Positions 5,830 to 15,486 of a stretch of DNA of 18,222 nt are shown piece by piece. A program made the position numbers and the translations under genes. The notes under the pieces are model-generated. The model worked only from the letters and a program-made list of their open reading frames with translations. It searched no databases and had not been told where the DNA came from. The DNA comes from Actinomycetota bacterium (GTDB lineage Bacteria; Actinomycetota; Thermoleophilia; Gaiellales; Gaiellaceae). The first letter of the stretch is position 1. Each line of letters starts with the position of its first letter. The stretch lies in assembly GCA_005884155.1 (NCBI GenBank), contig VAXD01000022.1:1-18222 (forward strand), given 5' to 3'.

Positions 5830-7521
5830 TTGACCGAACATGTCGAACAGCAGCTGAAAGGGCTCCCGGCGAAGCCGGGCGTATACCTCTTCCGCGGGTC
5901 GCGCGGCGAGATCCTCTACGTCGGCAAGGCGAAGTCGCTACGGCCGCGGGTGCGCAGCTATTTCCAGGCGGGGGCGGGCGGCCGGACGACGATCGCGCAG
6001 CTGCCCGAGCGCGTCGCCGACGTCGAGGTGATCGTGACCGACACGGAGGTCGAGGCCCTCCACCTGGAGCAGAACCTGGTCAAGCGCCACCGCCCGCCGT
6101 TCAACGTGCGCCTCCGCGACGACAAGTCGTTCCCCTACATCGCGGTAACCGTCGACGACGACTACCCGCGGGTCATGTTCACGCGTGAGCGGCACCGGCG
6201 CGGGGTCGTCTACTTCGGCCCGTACGCGAACGCGAAGAAGGTGCGCGAGACGCTCGACGTGCTCAACCGAGTCTTCCCGTACCGGCCCTGCGAAGGGCCG
6301 AAGCCGGGCCGTCACTCCGGGATCCCGTGCCTCGACTACCACATCGAGCGCTGTCTGGCCCCGTGCGTCGGCTACGTGTCGAAGGAGGCCTATCGCGAGA
6401 TCATCGACGGCGTGATCGAGTTCCTCTCCGGTGAGACGCGCCCGATCCAGCGGGAGCTCGAGCGAAAGATGAAGGAGGCGGCTGAGGGCGAGCGCTTCGA
6501 GGAGGCGGCTCGCTACCGCAACCGGCTGTTCTCGGTGCGCCACCTAGCGGAGCGGCAGGCGGCGGACAAGCGCGCGGTCGGAACCATCGACGTGATCGGG
6601 ATCGCCGCCGAAGGCGACCGTGCGGCCGTTCAGGTCTTCCCACTGCGTGACGGGCGGCTGATCGACCGTTACGCATTTCACCTCGAGAACGTCGACGGAC
6701 AGGACACAGCTACGTTGCTCGAGGCGTTCGCGACCGAGTACTACGGCGCCGCGCCGAGCGTGCCGCCGCAGATCGTCGTGCCGCCCGACGCAGGTGACAC
6801 GAGCGCGCTGGCGGAGTTCCTCTCCGAGCGGCGCGGCTCGCGCGTGGAGGTGCGCGCCCCCGTGCGCGGGGAGAAGCGCCGCCTGCAACAGCTCGCAACG
6901 GAGAACGCGCTGGTCGCGCTGGACTCGGACGCGCTCGCGAAGAAGGCGCACTACCGGAAGTTCGGCGTGCGAGGGCTCGACGGGCAGGACGACTACGCGG
7001 CGCTGGCCGAGGTCGTGTCGCGGCGGTTCGCGCGCGTGCGCGACGCCGCTGCCCAGGATTACGACGAGTCGTTCGCGGCCGTGCCGAACCTCGTCGTGAT
7101 CGACGGCGGCAAGGGCCAGCTCGCGGCGGCGCTGCAGGCGATGCAGGCGTTCGACCTGCCGCGCGTCGCGGTGATCTCGCTGGCGAAGCGGATCGAGGAG
7201 GTCTTCCTGCCCGGGCGGCCGGAGCCGGTGCTCCTGCCTCACGACTCCGCGGGCCTGCAACTCCTCCAGCGGATCCGCGATGAGGCGCACCGCTTCGCGA
7301 TCGGCTTCCATCGCCAGCGCCGCGATGCGAAGGCCCGCGAGTCGATCTTCGACACGCTCCAGGGCGTGGGGCCTGTAAGGCGGCGCGTGCTACTCCGCCA
7401 CTTCGGCTCGGCCGAGCGGTTTCTCGCGGCGTCCCAGGAGGAACTCGAAGGCGTGCCCGGCATCCCGGAACGGACCGCGCGCTCGATCTACGCGCAGCTC
7501 CACAAGGCAGGCCGGGCGTAG
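5830..7521 (+). CDS. uvrC: Excinuclease ABC subunit UvrC with an internal deletion
   Basis: UvrC makes the two incisions in UvrAB-dependent nucleotide excision repair. Visible in order (563 residues from TTG 5830): the GIY-YIG 3'-incision nuclease at about 15-95 (GVYLFRG, LYVGKAKSLRPR); a Cys cluster in YRPCEGP, IPCLDY and RCLAPC at about 154-179 that probably holds [4Fe-4S]; a UVR motif at about 205-240 that contacts UvrB; the RNase H-like domain; and tandem HhH motifs at about 508-560. In the RNase H-like domain VVIDGGKGQ (Asp425) and RDEAHRF (His487) are present. The block with the family's FDIS catalytic Asp is missing: ENALVALDSD runs straight into KKAHYRKFGVRG, about 60 residues too short. 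GTG 5803 is an alternative start. Confidence 0.93.
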   Translation: MTEHVEQQLKGLPAKPGVYLFRGSRGEILYVGKAKSLRPRVRSYFQAGAGGRTTIAQLPERVADVEVIVTDTEVEALHLEQNLVKRHRPPFNVRLRDDKSFPYIAVTVDDDYPRVMFTRERHRRGVVYFGPYANAKKVRETLDVLNRVFPYRPCEGPKPGRHSGIPCLDYHIERCLAPCVGYVSKEAYREIIDGVIEFLSGETRPIQRELERKMKEAAEGERFEEAARYRNRLFSVRHLAERQAADKRAVGTIDVIGIAAEGDRAAVQVFPLRDGRLIDRYAFHLENVDGQDTATLLEAFATEYYGAAPSVPPQIVVPPDAGDTSALAEFLSERRGSRVEVRAPVRGEKRRLQQLATENALVALDSDALAKKAHYRKFGVRGLDGQDDYAALAEVVSRRFARVRDAAAQDYDESFAAVPNLVVIDGGKGQLAAALQAMQAFDLPRVAVISLAKRIEEVFLPGRPEPVLLPHDSAGLQLLQRIRDEAHRFAIGFHRQRRDAKARESIFDTLQGVGPVRRRVLLRHFGSAERFLAASQEELEGVPGIPERTARSIYAQLHKAGRA

Positions 7522-8750
7522 CCGCAGCCGTCGGCCCGGCCGCTGCCTTCGCGCTCTTCCGGCAGCGCTCCTTCGGGCCCTACTTCGTCGGGAACGCGCT
7601 CTCCGCGAGCGGGACCTGGTTCCAGAACCTCGCCTCGGCGCTGCTGATCTACCGTCAGACGCACTCGGCGCTCCTGCTCGGCGTCCTCAACTTCTCGCAG
7701 TTCATCCCGATCCTCGTGCTCGCGCCGTGGGCGGGGGCCGCCTCCGACCGCTTCAACCGGCGGCAACTACTGCTCGTCACCCAGAGCGTTGCGATCGTCC
7801 TCTCCGGCGGGCTCGGCGTGCTTGCCTGGCAGGGTCTCGCCCCGCCGGCGGTCGTGATCGCCGATGCGATCGCGCTCGGGATCGTGAGCGCGTTCTCGGC
7901 GCCGGCCCAGCAAGCGCTGGTGCCGTCGCTTGTCGAACCGCGCGAGGTGCCGACGGCGGTCGCGCTCAACTCGATGACGTTCAACCTCGCGCGGGCGATC
8001 GGCCCGGCCACGGCGGCGCTCGCGGTCGAGTACCTCGGCATCCCGGCGGCGTTCGGGCTGAACGCGTTCTCGTACCTGATCTTCATCGCCGCGCTGCTCG
8101 TGATCGGCCCGCAGGCGCAGGAGCTCGCTGACCGCTCGGTCAGCCAGGTGCGGGCGAGCATCGACATCCTCCGGCGCAAGCCGCAGCTCCTCGTCTTCCT
8201 GGTGATCGTGGCCTCGGTCGGGTTCGCCTCCGACCCGATCAACACGCTCGCGCCCGCCTGGGCGCACGCGTTCGGGGAGAAGGACACGACCGCCGGCTTC
8301 ATCATCGGCGTCTTTGGCGCGGGAGCGGTCACCGCGGGCCTGGTCGTCGCCGGGCGCGTGGGAGGGAGCCGGCGAAGGATGTTCGTCACGCTGCTCCTGC
8401 TCGGCGGTGGGCTCGTCGCCTTCTCACTGTCGCCGTGGCTGGAGCTCGCGCTGCCGTTCCTGTTCGTGGCCGGCTTCGGCTACCTCGCGTCGAACACGCA
8501 CGCCACCTCGCGGCTGCAGCTCGGCGTCGAGCCGTGGGAGCGTGGGCGGATCATGGCGCTCTGGAGCGTCGCGTTCCTCGGCCTGCGCCCGTTCGCCAGT
8601 CTCCTCGACGGCGCGATCGCGGCGGCCTTCGGAGTCAGGGTCGCGGGGGTCGTGCTCGCGCTGCCCGCCCTTGGATGCGCCGTCTGGATGGCCGTGCGGG
8701 CGCGAACGCGAGGCTGGGGCCCGGCGCGCGCTCAGCTCCCGCCGGCCTAG
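7518..8750 (+). CDS. MFS transporter, enterobactin-exporter/DUF894-like, start codon unresolved
   Basis: This is a major facilitator superfamily permease, probably a drug or metabolite exporter, with about 12 hydrophobic segments. Motif A of the family is visible as GAASDRFNRR, encoded near 7734-7763. The first canonical start is GTG 7716, but MFS-like sequence continues upstream in frame (FRQRSFGPYFVGNALSASG, then GTWFQNLASALLIY). That is the normal first helix. No ATG, GTG or TTG occurs in that frame between the uvrC stop and 7716. The coordinate 7518 marks a GTA overlapping the uvrC TAG and is only a limit. Start-codon loss, a non-canonical start or a sequence error are all possible. The gene is probably co-transcribed with uvrC, and its stop shares CTAG with the convergent propeller gene. 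Confidence 0.82.
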   Translation, partial: VAAAVGPAAAFALFRQRSFGPYFVGNALSASGTWFQNLASALLIYRQTHSALLLGVLNFSQFIPILVLAPWAGAASDRFNRRQLLLVTQSVAIVLSGGLGVLAWQGLAPPAVVIADAIALGIVSAFSAPAQQALVPSLVEPREVPTAVALNSMTFNLARAIGPATAALAVEYLGIPAAFGLNAFSYLIFIAALLVIGPQAQELADRSVSQVRASIDILRRKPQLLVFLVIVASVGFASDPINTLAPAWAHAFGEKDTTAGFIIGVFGAGAVTAGLVVAGRVGGSRRRMFVTLLLLGGGLVAFSLSPWLELALPFLFVAGFGYLASNTHATSRLQLGVEPWERGRIMALWSVAFLGLRPFASLLDGAIAAAFGVRVAGVVLALPALGCAVWMAVRARTRGWGPARAQLPPA

Positions 8751-10158
8751 GGAACGGGAATCGAGCTCGTGAAGATCGACTCCTGCAGGCGGTTGCGCTT
8801 CGGCTTCTGTGCCAGCGCGAAGACGGGCACGGCACGTCCGCCCGCGAACGACGTCGAGATGTAGTCGCCGACCATCGAGCCGAGCGTCGTGTTCGCGATC
8901 CCCGAGATCGGCACTCGCCTGGAGTTCAGCAGCTTCGGTTTCGACCAGCTCGCACCGCCGTTGGAGGAGGAGACGAAGCGGACGTCGAGGCTCGAGCCGC
9001 GCCAGACGTAGTAGGCGAGCGCGAGCCGGCCCGAGCGCGTGGGGTCGGCGTCGAGCCCGGGGAGCTCGGCGTCGCCGGCGCCGGTCGGGATCCGCGTGAC
9101 CGGCGTCCAGCTGACTCCGTCGGTCGTCGAGATCGAGACGATCGAGTTCGCCGTGCAGCCGGGATGAAACGAGCAGTCGGCCCAGGCGACATACGCGCGC
9201 CCGTCTGAGCTGAGCGCCGAGGTCGGCAGCGGCCCCGCGCGCAGCGCGTCGTGGGCGCGGTACTCGGCAGGCGCGATTCCGACCTCGAGCTTCCAGGTGA
9301 CCCCGCCGTCGTCCGAGTACACGACCGAGACCTTCCGCTCGTCGTAGAACGGGATCAGCGCGCGGCCGCTCGGCAGCACGAGCGGCTGAACGCCCGGCGC
9401 GCCGGAGCCGCGGATCGATCCCCGTCCCGGAAAGCCGGGCGCGGCGGCCGGCGCCGACCACGTCGCGCCGCCGTCGCTCGAGACCTGCGCGACGACCTCC
9501 TCGCTGCCGAGGTCGCTGTAGCTGAGATAGCAGTTGCCGTAGTGCGGGCTCTGCGGCCAGTTGTCGCAGGCGATCCACTCCTTGTCCTGCGAGATGTCGT
9601 TCGGCGTGCGCACCGCGACCACCGGTGCGCTCCAGTGCAGGCCGTCGCTCGAGCGGCTGACGTCGAGCGAGGAGCCCTGGCCGAAGACGAGCGAGACGGC
9701 CAGCCACTGCCCGTGCTTGCGGTCGTAGGCGATCGACGGGTCGCTCGCGCGCGGCGTGAGCCCGTGCAGGGAGCCGCGCTTCCACGTGCGCCCGCTGTCC
9801 CGGGAGGTCGCGAAGCCGATCGTGTGCGAGCCGCCGTCGAAGTAGCGCCCGACCTGGAAGACCGCGACGACTGTCGTCCCCGATGCGAACGAATCCGGCT
9901 CGACTTCCGTCTGGTGCTCGCTGCCGGAGTTGCGGTACGGGTCGAGCGAGGCGCGGCGCGTGACGGTCTCGCAGTCGCGACCGACGCGGTCGAAGCCGTC
10001 GACCGTCGCGAGGTCGTTGCCAAGGCCGCAGTTGACCACGTCGCGGACGCCGTTGACGGCCTGGAGCTTGTCAGGGCCGCGCGTGCCACGGATGCGGGCG
10101 GCGGTCGCCACGGAGGCGGCGACGAGCACGACCCCGATGGCGACGACGAGTGTTCGCT

Positions 10159-10162
<4 letters not shown>
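8747..10162 (-). CDS. Secreted BNR/Asp-box beta-propeller protein (sialidase-like) with haemolysin-like N-terminal module
   Basis: This is probably an exported carbohydrate-binding or glycosidase-like protein. Numbered from CTG 10162 (471 residues), a signal peptide LKRTLVVAIGVVLVAASVAT is followed by a short module with GTRGPDKLQAVNG and NCGLGND (Cys45, Cys64), like truncated haemolysin-type calcium-binding repeats. Six Asp-boxes follow at about 120, 171, 228, 283, 346 and 399 (for example SRDSGRTW, SSDGGATW, SDDGGVTW), which predicts a six-bladed propeller. I do not see the arginine triad of true sialidases with certainty, so the substrate is open. CTG 10162 overlaps the pruA TGA as CTGA. 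The nearest canonical start, GTG 10129, would cut off the basic end of the signal peptide. It forms an operon with pruA. Confidence 0.8.
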
Positions 10163-11820
<1,658 letters not shown>

Positions 11821-11826
11821 GCTGTG

Positions 11827-11832
11827 ATTCTA
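11827..11832 (-). promoter_or_regulatory. -10 box of pruA
   Basis: TAGAAT on the minus strand matches 5 of 6 bases of TATAAT and lies 6 nt before GTG 11820. It overlaps the ogt -10 box on the other strand by 2 bp. Confidence 0.55.
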
Positions 11833-11836
11833 CGAT
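11831..11836 (+). promoter_or_regulatory. -10 box of ogt-whiA
   Basis: TACGAT lies 7 nt before ATG 11844. It is the same hexamer, at the same spacing, as the one before the S8 protease gene. There is no room for a leader with a Shine-Dalgarno sequence. Confidence 0.5.
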
Positions 11837-11843
11837 TCAACCG

Positions 11844-12299
11844 ATGGTCGAGCGGGTCGCGTACGCGGTGGACGGGTGGGGCGTGGGGGAGCTGACCTTC
11901 GCCGACGGCGTGCTCGCCTGGCACGAGCTGCCCGCACGAGCCGAGCCGTCGCGGGCTCGGCATCCGCTCGCGGCGCGGATCCAGGCGTACCTCCGCGGGC
12001 GCACCGACGACTTCCTGGACGTCGAGCTCGACCTCTCGTGGTGCACGCCCTTCCAGCGGTCGGTCGTGAACGTGCTGCGTTCGGTCCCGTACGGCGAGAC
12101 GGCGACGTACGGCGAGATCGCCGCGCTCGCCGGCCATCCCAACGCACAGCGTGCGGTTGGTTCCGTGTGCGCGGCGAACCGGTTCGCGCTGGTCGTCCCG
12201 TGCCACCGCGTCGTCGCCGCGGGCGGGCTCGGGTCCTACGGCTCGCTCGGCCCGGCCTACAAGCGGCGGCTACTGGAGCTCGAGGGTGCCGTTCTCTGA
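11844..12299 (+). CDS. ogt: Methylated-DNA--protein-cysteine S-methyltransferase (O6-alkylguanine repair)
   Basis: This is a suicide repair protein that transfers the alkyl group from O6-alkylguanine to its own cysteine. The 151-residue length matches Ogt-type proteins. The acceptor is Cys120 in VVPCHRVV, followed by GGLGSYG. The DNA-binding segment holds PFQRSVVNVLRSVPYGETATYG (69-90) and the Arg103 finger in QRAVGSV. The N-terminal domain is short and poorly conserved, and no Ada-type regulatory domain is present. ATG 11844 lies 7 nt after a TACGAT box, suggesting a leaderless message. whiA begins inside the last 14 nt, so the two genes are translationally coupled. Confidence 0.95.
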   Translation: MVERVAYAVDGWGVGELTFADGVLAWHELPARAEPSRARHPLAARIQAYLRGRTDDFLDVELDLSWCTPFQRSVVNVLRSVPYGETATYGEIAALAGHPNAQRAVGSVCAANRFALVVPCHRVVAAGGLGSYGSLGPAYKRRLLELEGAVL

Positions 12300-13197
12300 G
12301 GACGTGCGGGCCGAGCTCGCGGCGGTCGCGTCCGAGCGCGAGTGCGACCGGCTGGCGGAGCTGTCCGCGCTCTTCCACTTCGCCGGCCGGCTCCACCTGT
12401 GCGGCAGGGGAGAGGTTGCGCTGCATCTCGACCTCGCGAGCGCGGCGGTCGCTCGGCGCGCGTTCTCGCTGCTGCGCTCGTTCGGCGTCGGCTCCGAGAT
12501 CCGAACCTATCGCCGCCGGGCGTTCGGCCGGGACACCCGCTACCAGCTCCACGTCGAGGAAGAGGCGGGGCTGCTCGCCCGGACAGGCATCGTCGACGCG
12601 CGCTCGAGGCCGCGCGAACGGCCGCCCAAGAGCCTGCTCGGACGGGGTTGTTGCCGCGCCGCGTACCTGCGCGGGGCGCTGCTCGCGGCAGGCTCGATCA
12701 GCGCGCCGCCGTCCCCTCACCTCGAGATCCGCTGCGAGAGTCGAGCCGGCGCGGAGACGCTGGCCGCGGCGGCGACGGCGGAAGGCGCCGAGCTGCGCAT
12801 TGCCGAGCGCGGCGAGCAGTTCATCGCCTACGCGAAAGGGATCGACCGGATCGCCGACGTGCTCGCCGTCGCAGGCGCGAGCGATGCCGCGCTTGCGCTC
12901 GAGGAGCGGGCGGTCGTCGGCTCGACGCGCGCCCGCGCGAATCGGCTCGCGAACGCGGACCACGCCAACCTTGTCCGTGCAGGCCGTGCCGCCCACGAGC
13001 AGGTCGAAGCGGTGCGCCGCCTGCAGCGCCGAGGCCGGCTCGACGAGCTCTCCCACCCCTTGCGCGAAGTCGCCGAGCTTCGCCTCAAGAACCCGTCGCT
13101 CTCGCTCCGCGACCTCGCCAGGAAGTGCGATCCACCGGTGAGCAAGGCGACCGCGCACCGCCGACTCCAGTCGGTCCTGCGCCTGGCCCGGCGGTAG
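12286..13197 (+). CDS. whiA: Sporulation/cell-division regulator WhiA
   Basis: WhiA is a DNA-binding protein. In Streptomyces it activates cell-division and sporulation genes, and it is kept in many non-sporulating Gram-positives. The 303-residue product starts MPFSEDVRAELAAV, the family's typical N-terminus. A degenerate LAGLIDADG homing-endonuclease-like domain follows (CCRAAYLRGALLAAGSIS near 124-141, RANRLANADHANLVRA near 221-236). The C-terminal HTH runs from about 260 (LREVAELRLKNPSLSLRDLA, then PPVSKATAHRRL). GTG 12286 overlaps ogt by 14 nt, with GGAG about 7 nt upstream. In actinobacteria whiA usually follows uvrC-rapZ-yvcK and precedes gap. The downstream link is kept here, but rapZ and yvcK are missing. 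Confidence 0.95.
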   Translation: MPFSEDVRAELAAVASERECDRLAELSALFHFAGRLHLCGRGEVALHLDLASAAVARRAFSLLRSFGVGSEIRTYRRRAFGRDTRYQLHVEEEAGLLARTGIVDARSRPRERPPKSLLGRGCCRAAYLRGALLAAGSISAPPSPHLEIRCESRAGAETLAAAATAEGAELRIAERGEQFIAYAKGIDRIADVLAVAGASDAALALEERAVVGSTRARANRLANADHANLVRAGRAAHEQVEAVRRLQRRGRLDELSHPLREVAELRLKNPSLSLRDLARKCDPPVSKATAHRRLQSVLRLARR

Positions 13198-13209
13198 TAA
13201 GTGGCGGGC

Positions 13210-13244
13210 CGGAGGGGAAGCTCCGAGGACGACCTCCCCCTCCG
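13210..13244 (+). terminator. Hairpin after whiA, terminator-like
   Basis: An 8-bp stem CGGAGGGG (13210-13217) / CCCCTCCG (13237-13244) with a 19-nt loop begins 13 nt after the whiA stop codon. No T-run follows, so Rho-independent termination is uncertain. Confidence 0.4.
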
Positions 13245-13312
13245 CATTGTCGCGCTCCGGACCTTGGCGACGGACGGGGTCTGAATCCATCGCCGGACGA
13301 GCGCGAACCCGC

Positions 13313-13342
13313 CCGGCGGAGTATTACGCACCCCGCCGCCGG
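13313..13342 (+). other. GC-rich hairpin upstream of gap
   Basis: A 7-bp stem CCGGCGG / CCGCCGG encloses a 16-nt loop and is followed by AAAAC. It could be an operator, a second terminator stem or chance in GC-rich DNA. Confidence 0.25.
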
Positions 13343-13408
13343 AAAACTACGCGCTTGAAAGTCGTAAGAATCGGACTCCGTTAGAGGGCTCGGAACGGTC
13401 CGCGCGGT

Positions 13409-13414
13409 TAGACT
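13409..13414 (+). promoter_or_regulatory. -10 box of gap-pgk
   Basis: TAGACT would start transcription near 13421, giving a leader of about 20 nt that carries AGGAGG at 13431-13436, 4 nt before the GTG. This is the only promoter in the window with a clear Shine-Dalgarno leader, as expected for a highly translated glycolytic gene. No convincing -35 is visible. Confidence 0.4.
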
Positions 13415-13440
13415 CGACGCGAAGTCGACGAGGAGGACAC

Positions 13441-14466
13441 GTGGCTATTCGGGTAGGAATCAACGGTTTCGGGCGGATCGGACGCAACTTCTTCCGGGCG
13501 CATCTCCAGCGCGGCGGCGACTTCGAGGTGGTTGCTGCGAACGACCTCGGCGACGCCGAGACGATGGCCTACCTGCTCAAGCACGACTCCGTTCTGGGCA
13601 CCTTGAACGAGGACGTCCACGCCGGCGAGGGCAAGATCGCCGTCGGCGACCGGGATATCCAATTGCTGAGCGAGCGCGACCCCGCCAACCTCCCGTGGAG
13701 CGACCTCGGCGTCGACGTCGTGATCGAGTCGACGGGCTTCTTCACCGACCGCGACGGCGCCGCTAAGCACCTCGACGCCGGTGCGCGCAAGGTGATCATC
13801 TCGGCGCCCGCGAAGGGCCCTGACATCACGCTCGTGATCGGCGTCAACGATGGCGACTACGACCCTGAGGAGCACCACGTCATCTCAAACGCCTCGTGCA
13901 CGACGAACTGCGTGGCGCCGCTCGCGAAGGTCCTGCACGACGAGCTGACGGTCGAGCAGGGCTTCATGACGACCATCCACGCGTACACGAACGACCAACG
14001 CGTGCTCGACCTCCCGCACGAGGACCTGCGCCGGGCCCGGGCGGCGGCGATCAACCTGATCCCGACCTCGACCAGGGCCGCGCGCGCGATCGGGCTCGTG
14101 CTGCCCGACCTGCAGGGGAAGGTCGACGGCATGTCGATGCGCGCGCCAGTGCCGACCGGCTCGATTGTCGACCTCGTGTGCCGGGTCGGGCGCGAGACGA
14201 CCAAGGACGAGGTCAACGAGCTCTTCCGCTCGAAGGCGGACAGCGGGCCGTTCGAGGGGATCTTGCAGTACACCGACGAGCCGCTCGTGTCGACCGACAT
14301 CCAGCACTCGTCCTACTCGTCGATCTTCGACAGCGAGCTGACGATGGTGCACGGGAACATGGTCAAGGTCTTCGGCTGGTACGACAACGAGTGGGGCTAC
14401 TCGTGCCGGCTCGTCGACCTCGTCGCGAAAGTCGGCGCGACGCTGCCTGCCGCCGTCGGTGCGTAG
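13441..14466 (+). CDS. gap: Glyceraldehyde-3-phosphate dehydrogenase, type I
   Basis: This enzyme oxidises and phosphorylates glyceraldehyde-3-phosphate to 1,3-bisphosphoglycerate with NAD+. The 341-residue protein is complete. It has the Rossmann motif GINGFGRIGR at 7-16, NDLGD at 34-38 in the coenzyme-binding region, catalytic Cys153 in NASCTTNC, His180 in TTIHAYT, and the C-terminal WYDNEWGYSCRLVDL. GTG 13441 has AGGAGG just upstream, which fixes the start. pgk begins inside the last 8 nt, so GAPDH and PGK are translationally coupled. It lies directly after whiA, the classical actinobacterial order. Confidence 0.98.
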   Translation: MAIRVGINGFGRIGRNFFRAHLQRGGDFEVVAANDLGDAETMAYLLKHDSVLGTLNEDVHAGEGKIAVGDRDIQLLSERDPANLPWSDLGVDVVIESTGFFTDRDGAAKHLDAGARKVIISAPAKGPDITLVIGVNDGDYDPEEHHVISNASCTTNCVAPLAKVLHDELTVEQGFMTTIHAYTNDQRVLDLPHEDLRRARAAAINLIPTSTRAARAIGLVLPDLQGKVDGMSMRAPVPTGSIVDLVCRVGRETTKDEVNELFRSKADSGPFEGILQYTDEPLVSTDIQHSSYSSIFDSELTMVHGNMVKVFGWYDNEWGYSCRLVDLVAKVGATLPAAVGA

Positions 14467-15486
14467 ACCGCGCTCGGTCCGCGAGGCCGATGTCCGCGAC
14501 AAGCGCGTGCTCGTGCGCGCCGACCTGAACGTGCCGCTCGACAACGGCCGTGTGGCCGACGACACGCGCATCCGCGCCTCGCTGCCGACGCTCCAGTACC
14601 TCCTGGAGCACGACGCGAAGGAGGTCGCGGTCTGCTCGCATCTCGGCCGGCCGAAGGGGCCTGACCCGGCCTTCTCGATGACGCCGGTCGCCCGCCGCCT
14701 CCGCGAGCTGCTGCCCGACGAGCGAATCGACCTGCTCGAGAACACCCGCTTCGACCCGGGCGAGACGAAGAACGACCCCAAGTTCGCCCAGCACCTCGCG
14801 GACGGACGCGACCTGTTCGTCGAGGACGCCTTCGGCTCCGTCCATCGTGCGCATGCCTCGACCGTCGGCGTCGCCAAGCTCCTGCCCGCCTACGCCGGCC
14901 TCCTACTCGAACGCGAGCTCGCGGAGCTCGGGAAGCTGCTCGGCGACGTCGAGCGGCCGTTTGTGCTCGTCTCCGGCGGCGCGAAAGTCGAGGACAAGCT
15001 CGGCGTCCTGCGCAACCTCGGGGGCAAGGCGGACAGCGTGCTCGTCGGCGGCAAGATGGCGAGAACCCGCTCGGGTTCCCCGTGGAGCTGCCGAGCGACG
15101 TCGTCGCCGCGGCCGCGTTCGAGGCCGACGCGGAGAGCAAAGTCGTGCCGTACCACGAGCTGCCGGAGGGCTGGCTGGGCCTCGACATCGGGCCCGAGAC
15201 GCGCGAGCGGTTCGCAGGCACGATCGCAGAGGCGCGGACGATCTTCTGGAACGGCCCGATGGGCGTCTTCGAGTGGCCGCGCTTCGCCGAGGGAACGAAG
15301 GCAGTCGCGGAGGCCGTCGCCGCGAGCGATGCGTTCTCGGTCGTCGGCGGCGCCGACTCGATCCATGCCCTCAACGAGCTCGGCCTGCTCGACCAGGTCT
15401 CATGGGCCTCGACCGGCGGAGGCGCCGCGCTCGAGCTGCTCGAGGGCAAGGAGCTGCCGGGCGTGGCCGTGATTCCGTCCGCTTAG
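14459..15486 (+). pseudogene. pgk: Phosphoglycerate kinase, disrupted by internal deletion and frameshift
   Basis: PGK transfers phosphate from 1,3-bisphosphoglycerate to ADP. The first frame (GTG 14459 to about 15061, 201 residues) encodes RADLNVPLDNG, SHLGRPKG, NTRFDPGE, FGSVHRAHAS and SGGAKVEDKLGVL, then reaches VLVGGKMA. The rest of PGK resumes in another frame from 15061 (ENPLGFPVELPSDVV, WNGPMGVFEWPRF, FSVVGGADS, STGGGAALELLEGK) and ends at 15486. Normal PGKs have about 25-45 more residues between GGxMA and PSDV, including the nucleotide-binding TF-x-x-A-x-G helix. The junction sits within GGCGAG, which suggests a short-homology deletion. As read, no functional PGK is made. The alternative is a sequence or assembly error in an intact gene. 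Confidence 0.9.

Larger units (their letters stand above)
13198..13440 (+). other. whiA-gap intergenic region, no gene seen
   Basis: This 243-bp stretch is the longest non-coding interval in the window. It holds the two hairpins listed separately, an AT-richer patch around 13340-13385 and the gap promoter and ribosome-binding site. A small TCGAC-GCGAA-GTCGA stem-loop at 13414-13428 would overlap the start of the gap leader. I recognise no riboswitch and no convincing small ORF. Confidence 0.6.

Noticed and set aside
11830..13290. Minus-strand open frame over ogt and whiA (486 codons)
   Set aside because: It is antisense to two unambiguous genes and low in complexity.
13198..13440. Riboswitch or small RNA upstream of gap
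   Set aside because: Hairpins are present, but no known aptamer core is recognisable and GC-rich DNA forms such stems readily.
13885..14877. Minus-strand open frame antisense to gap and pgk (330 codons)
   Set aside because: It overlaps strongly conserved GAPDH and PGK sequence and has no domain of its own.
15040..15090. Programmed ribosomal frameshift in pgk
   Set aside because: No slippery heptamer or downstream stem is apparent, and a segment of the family sequence is missing at the junction, so deletion explains it better.
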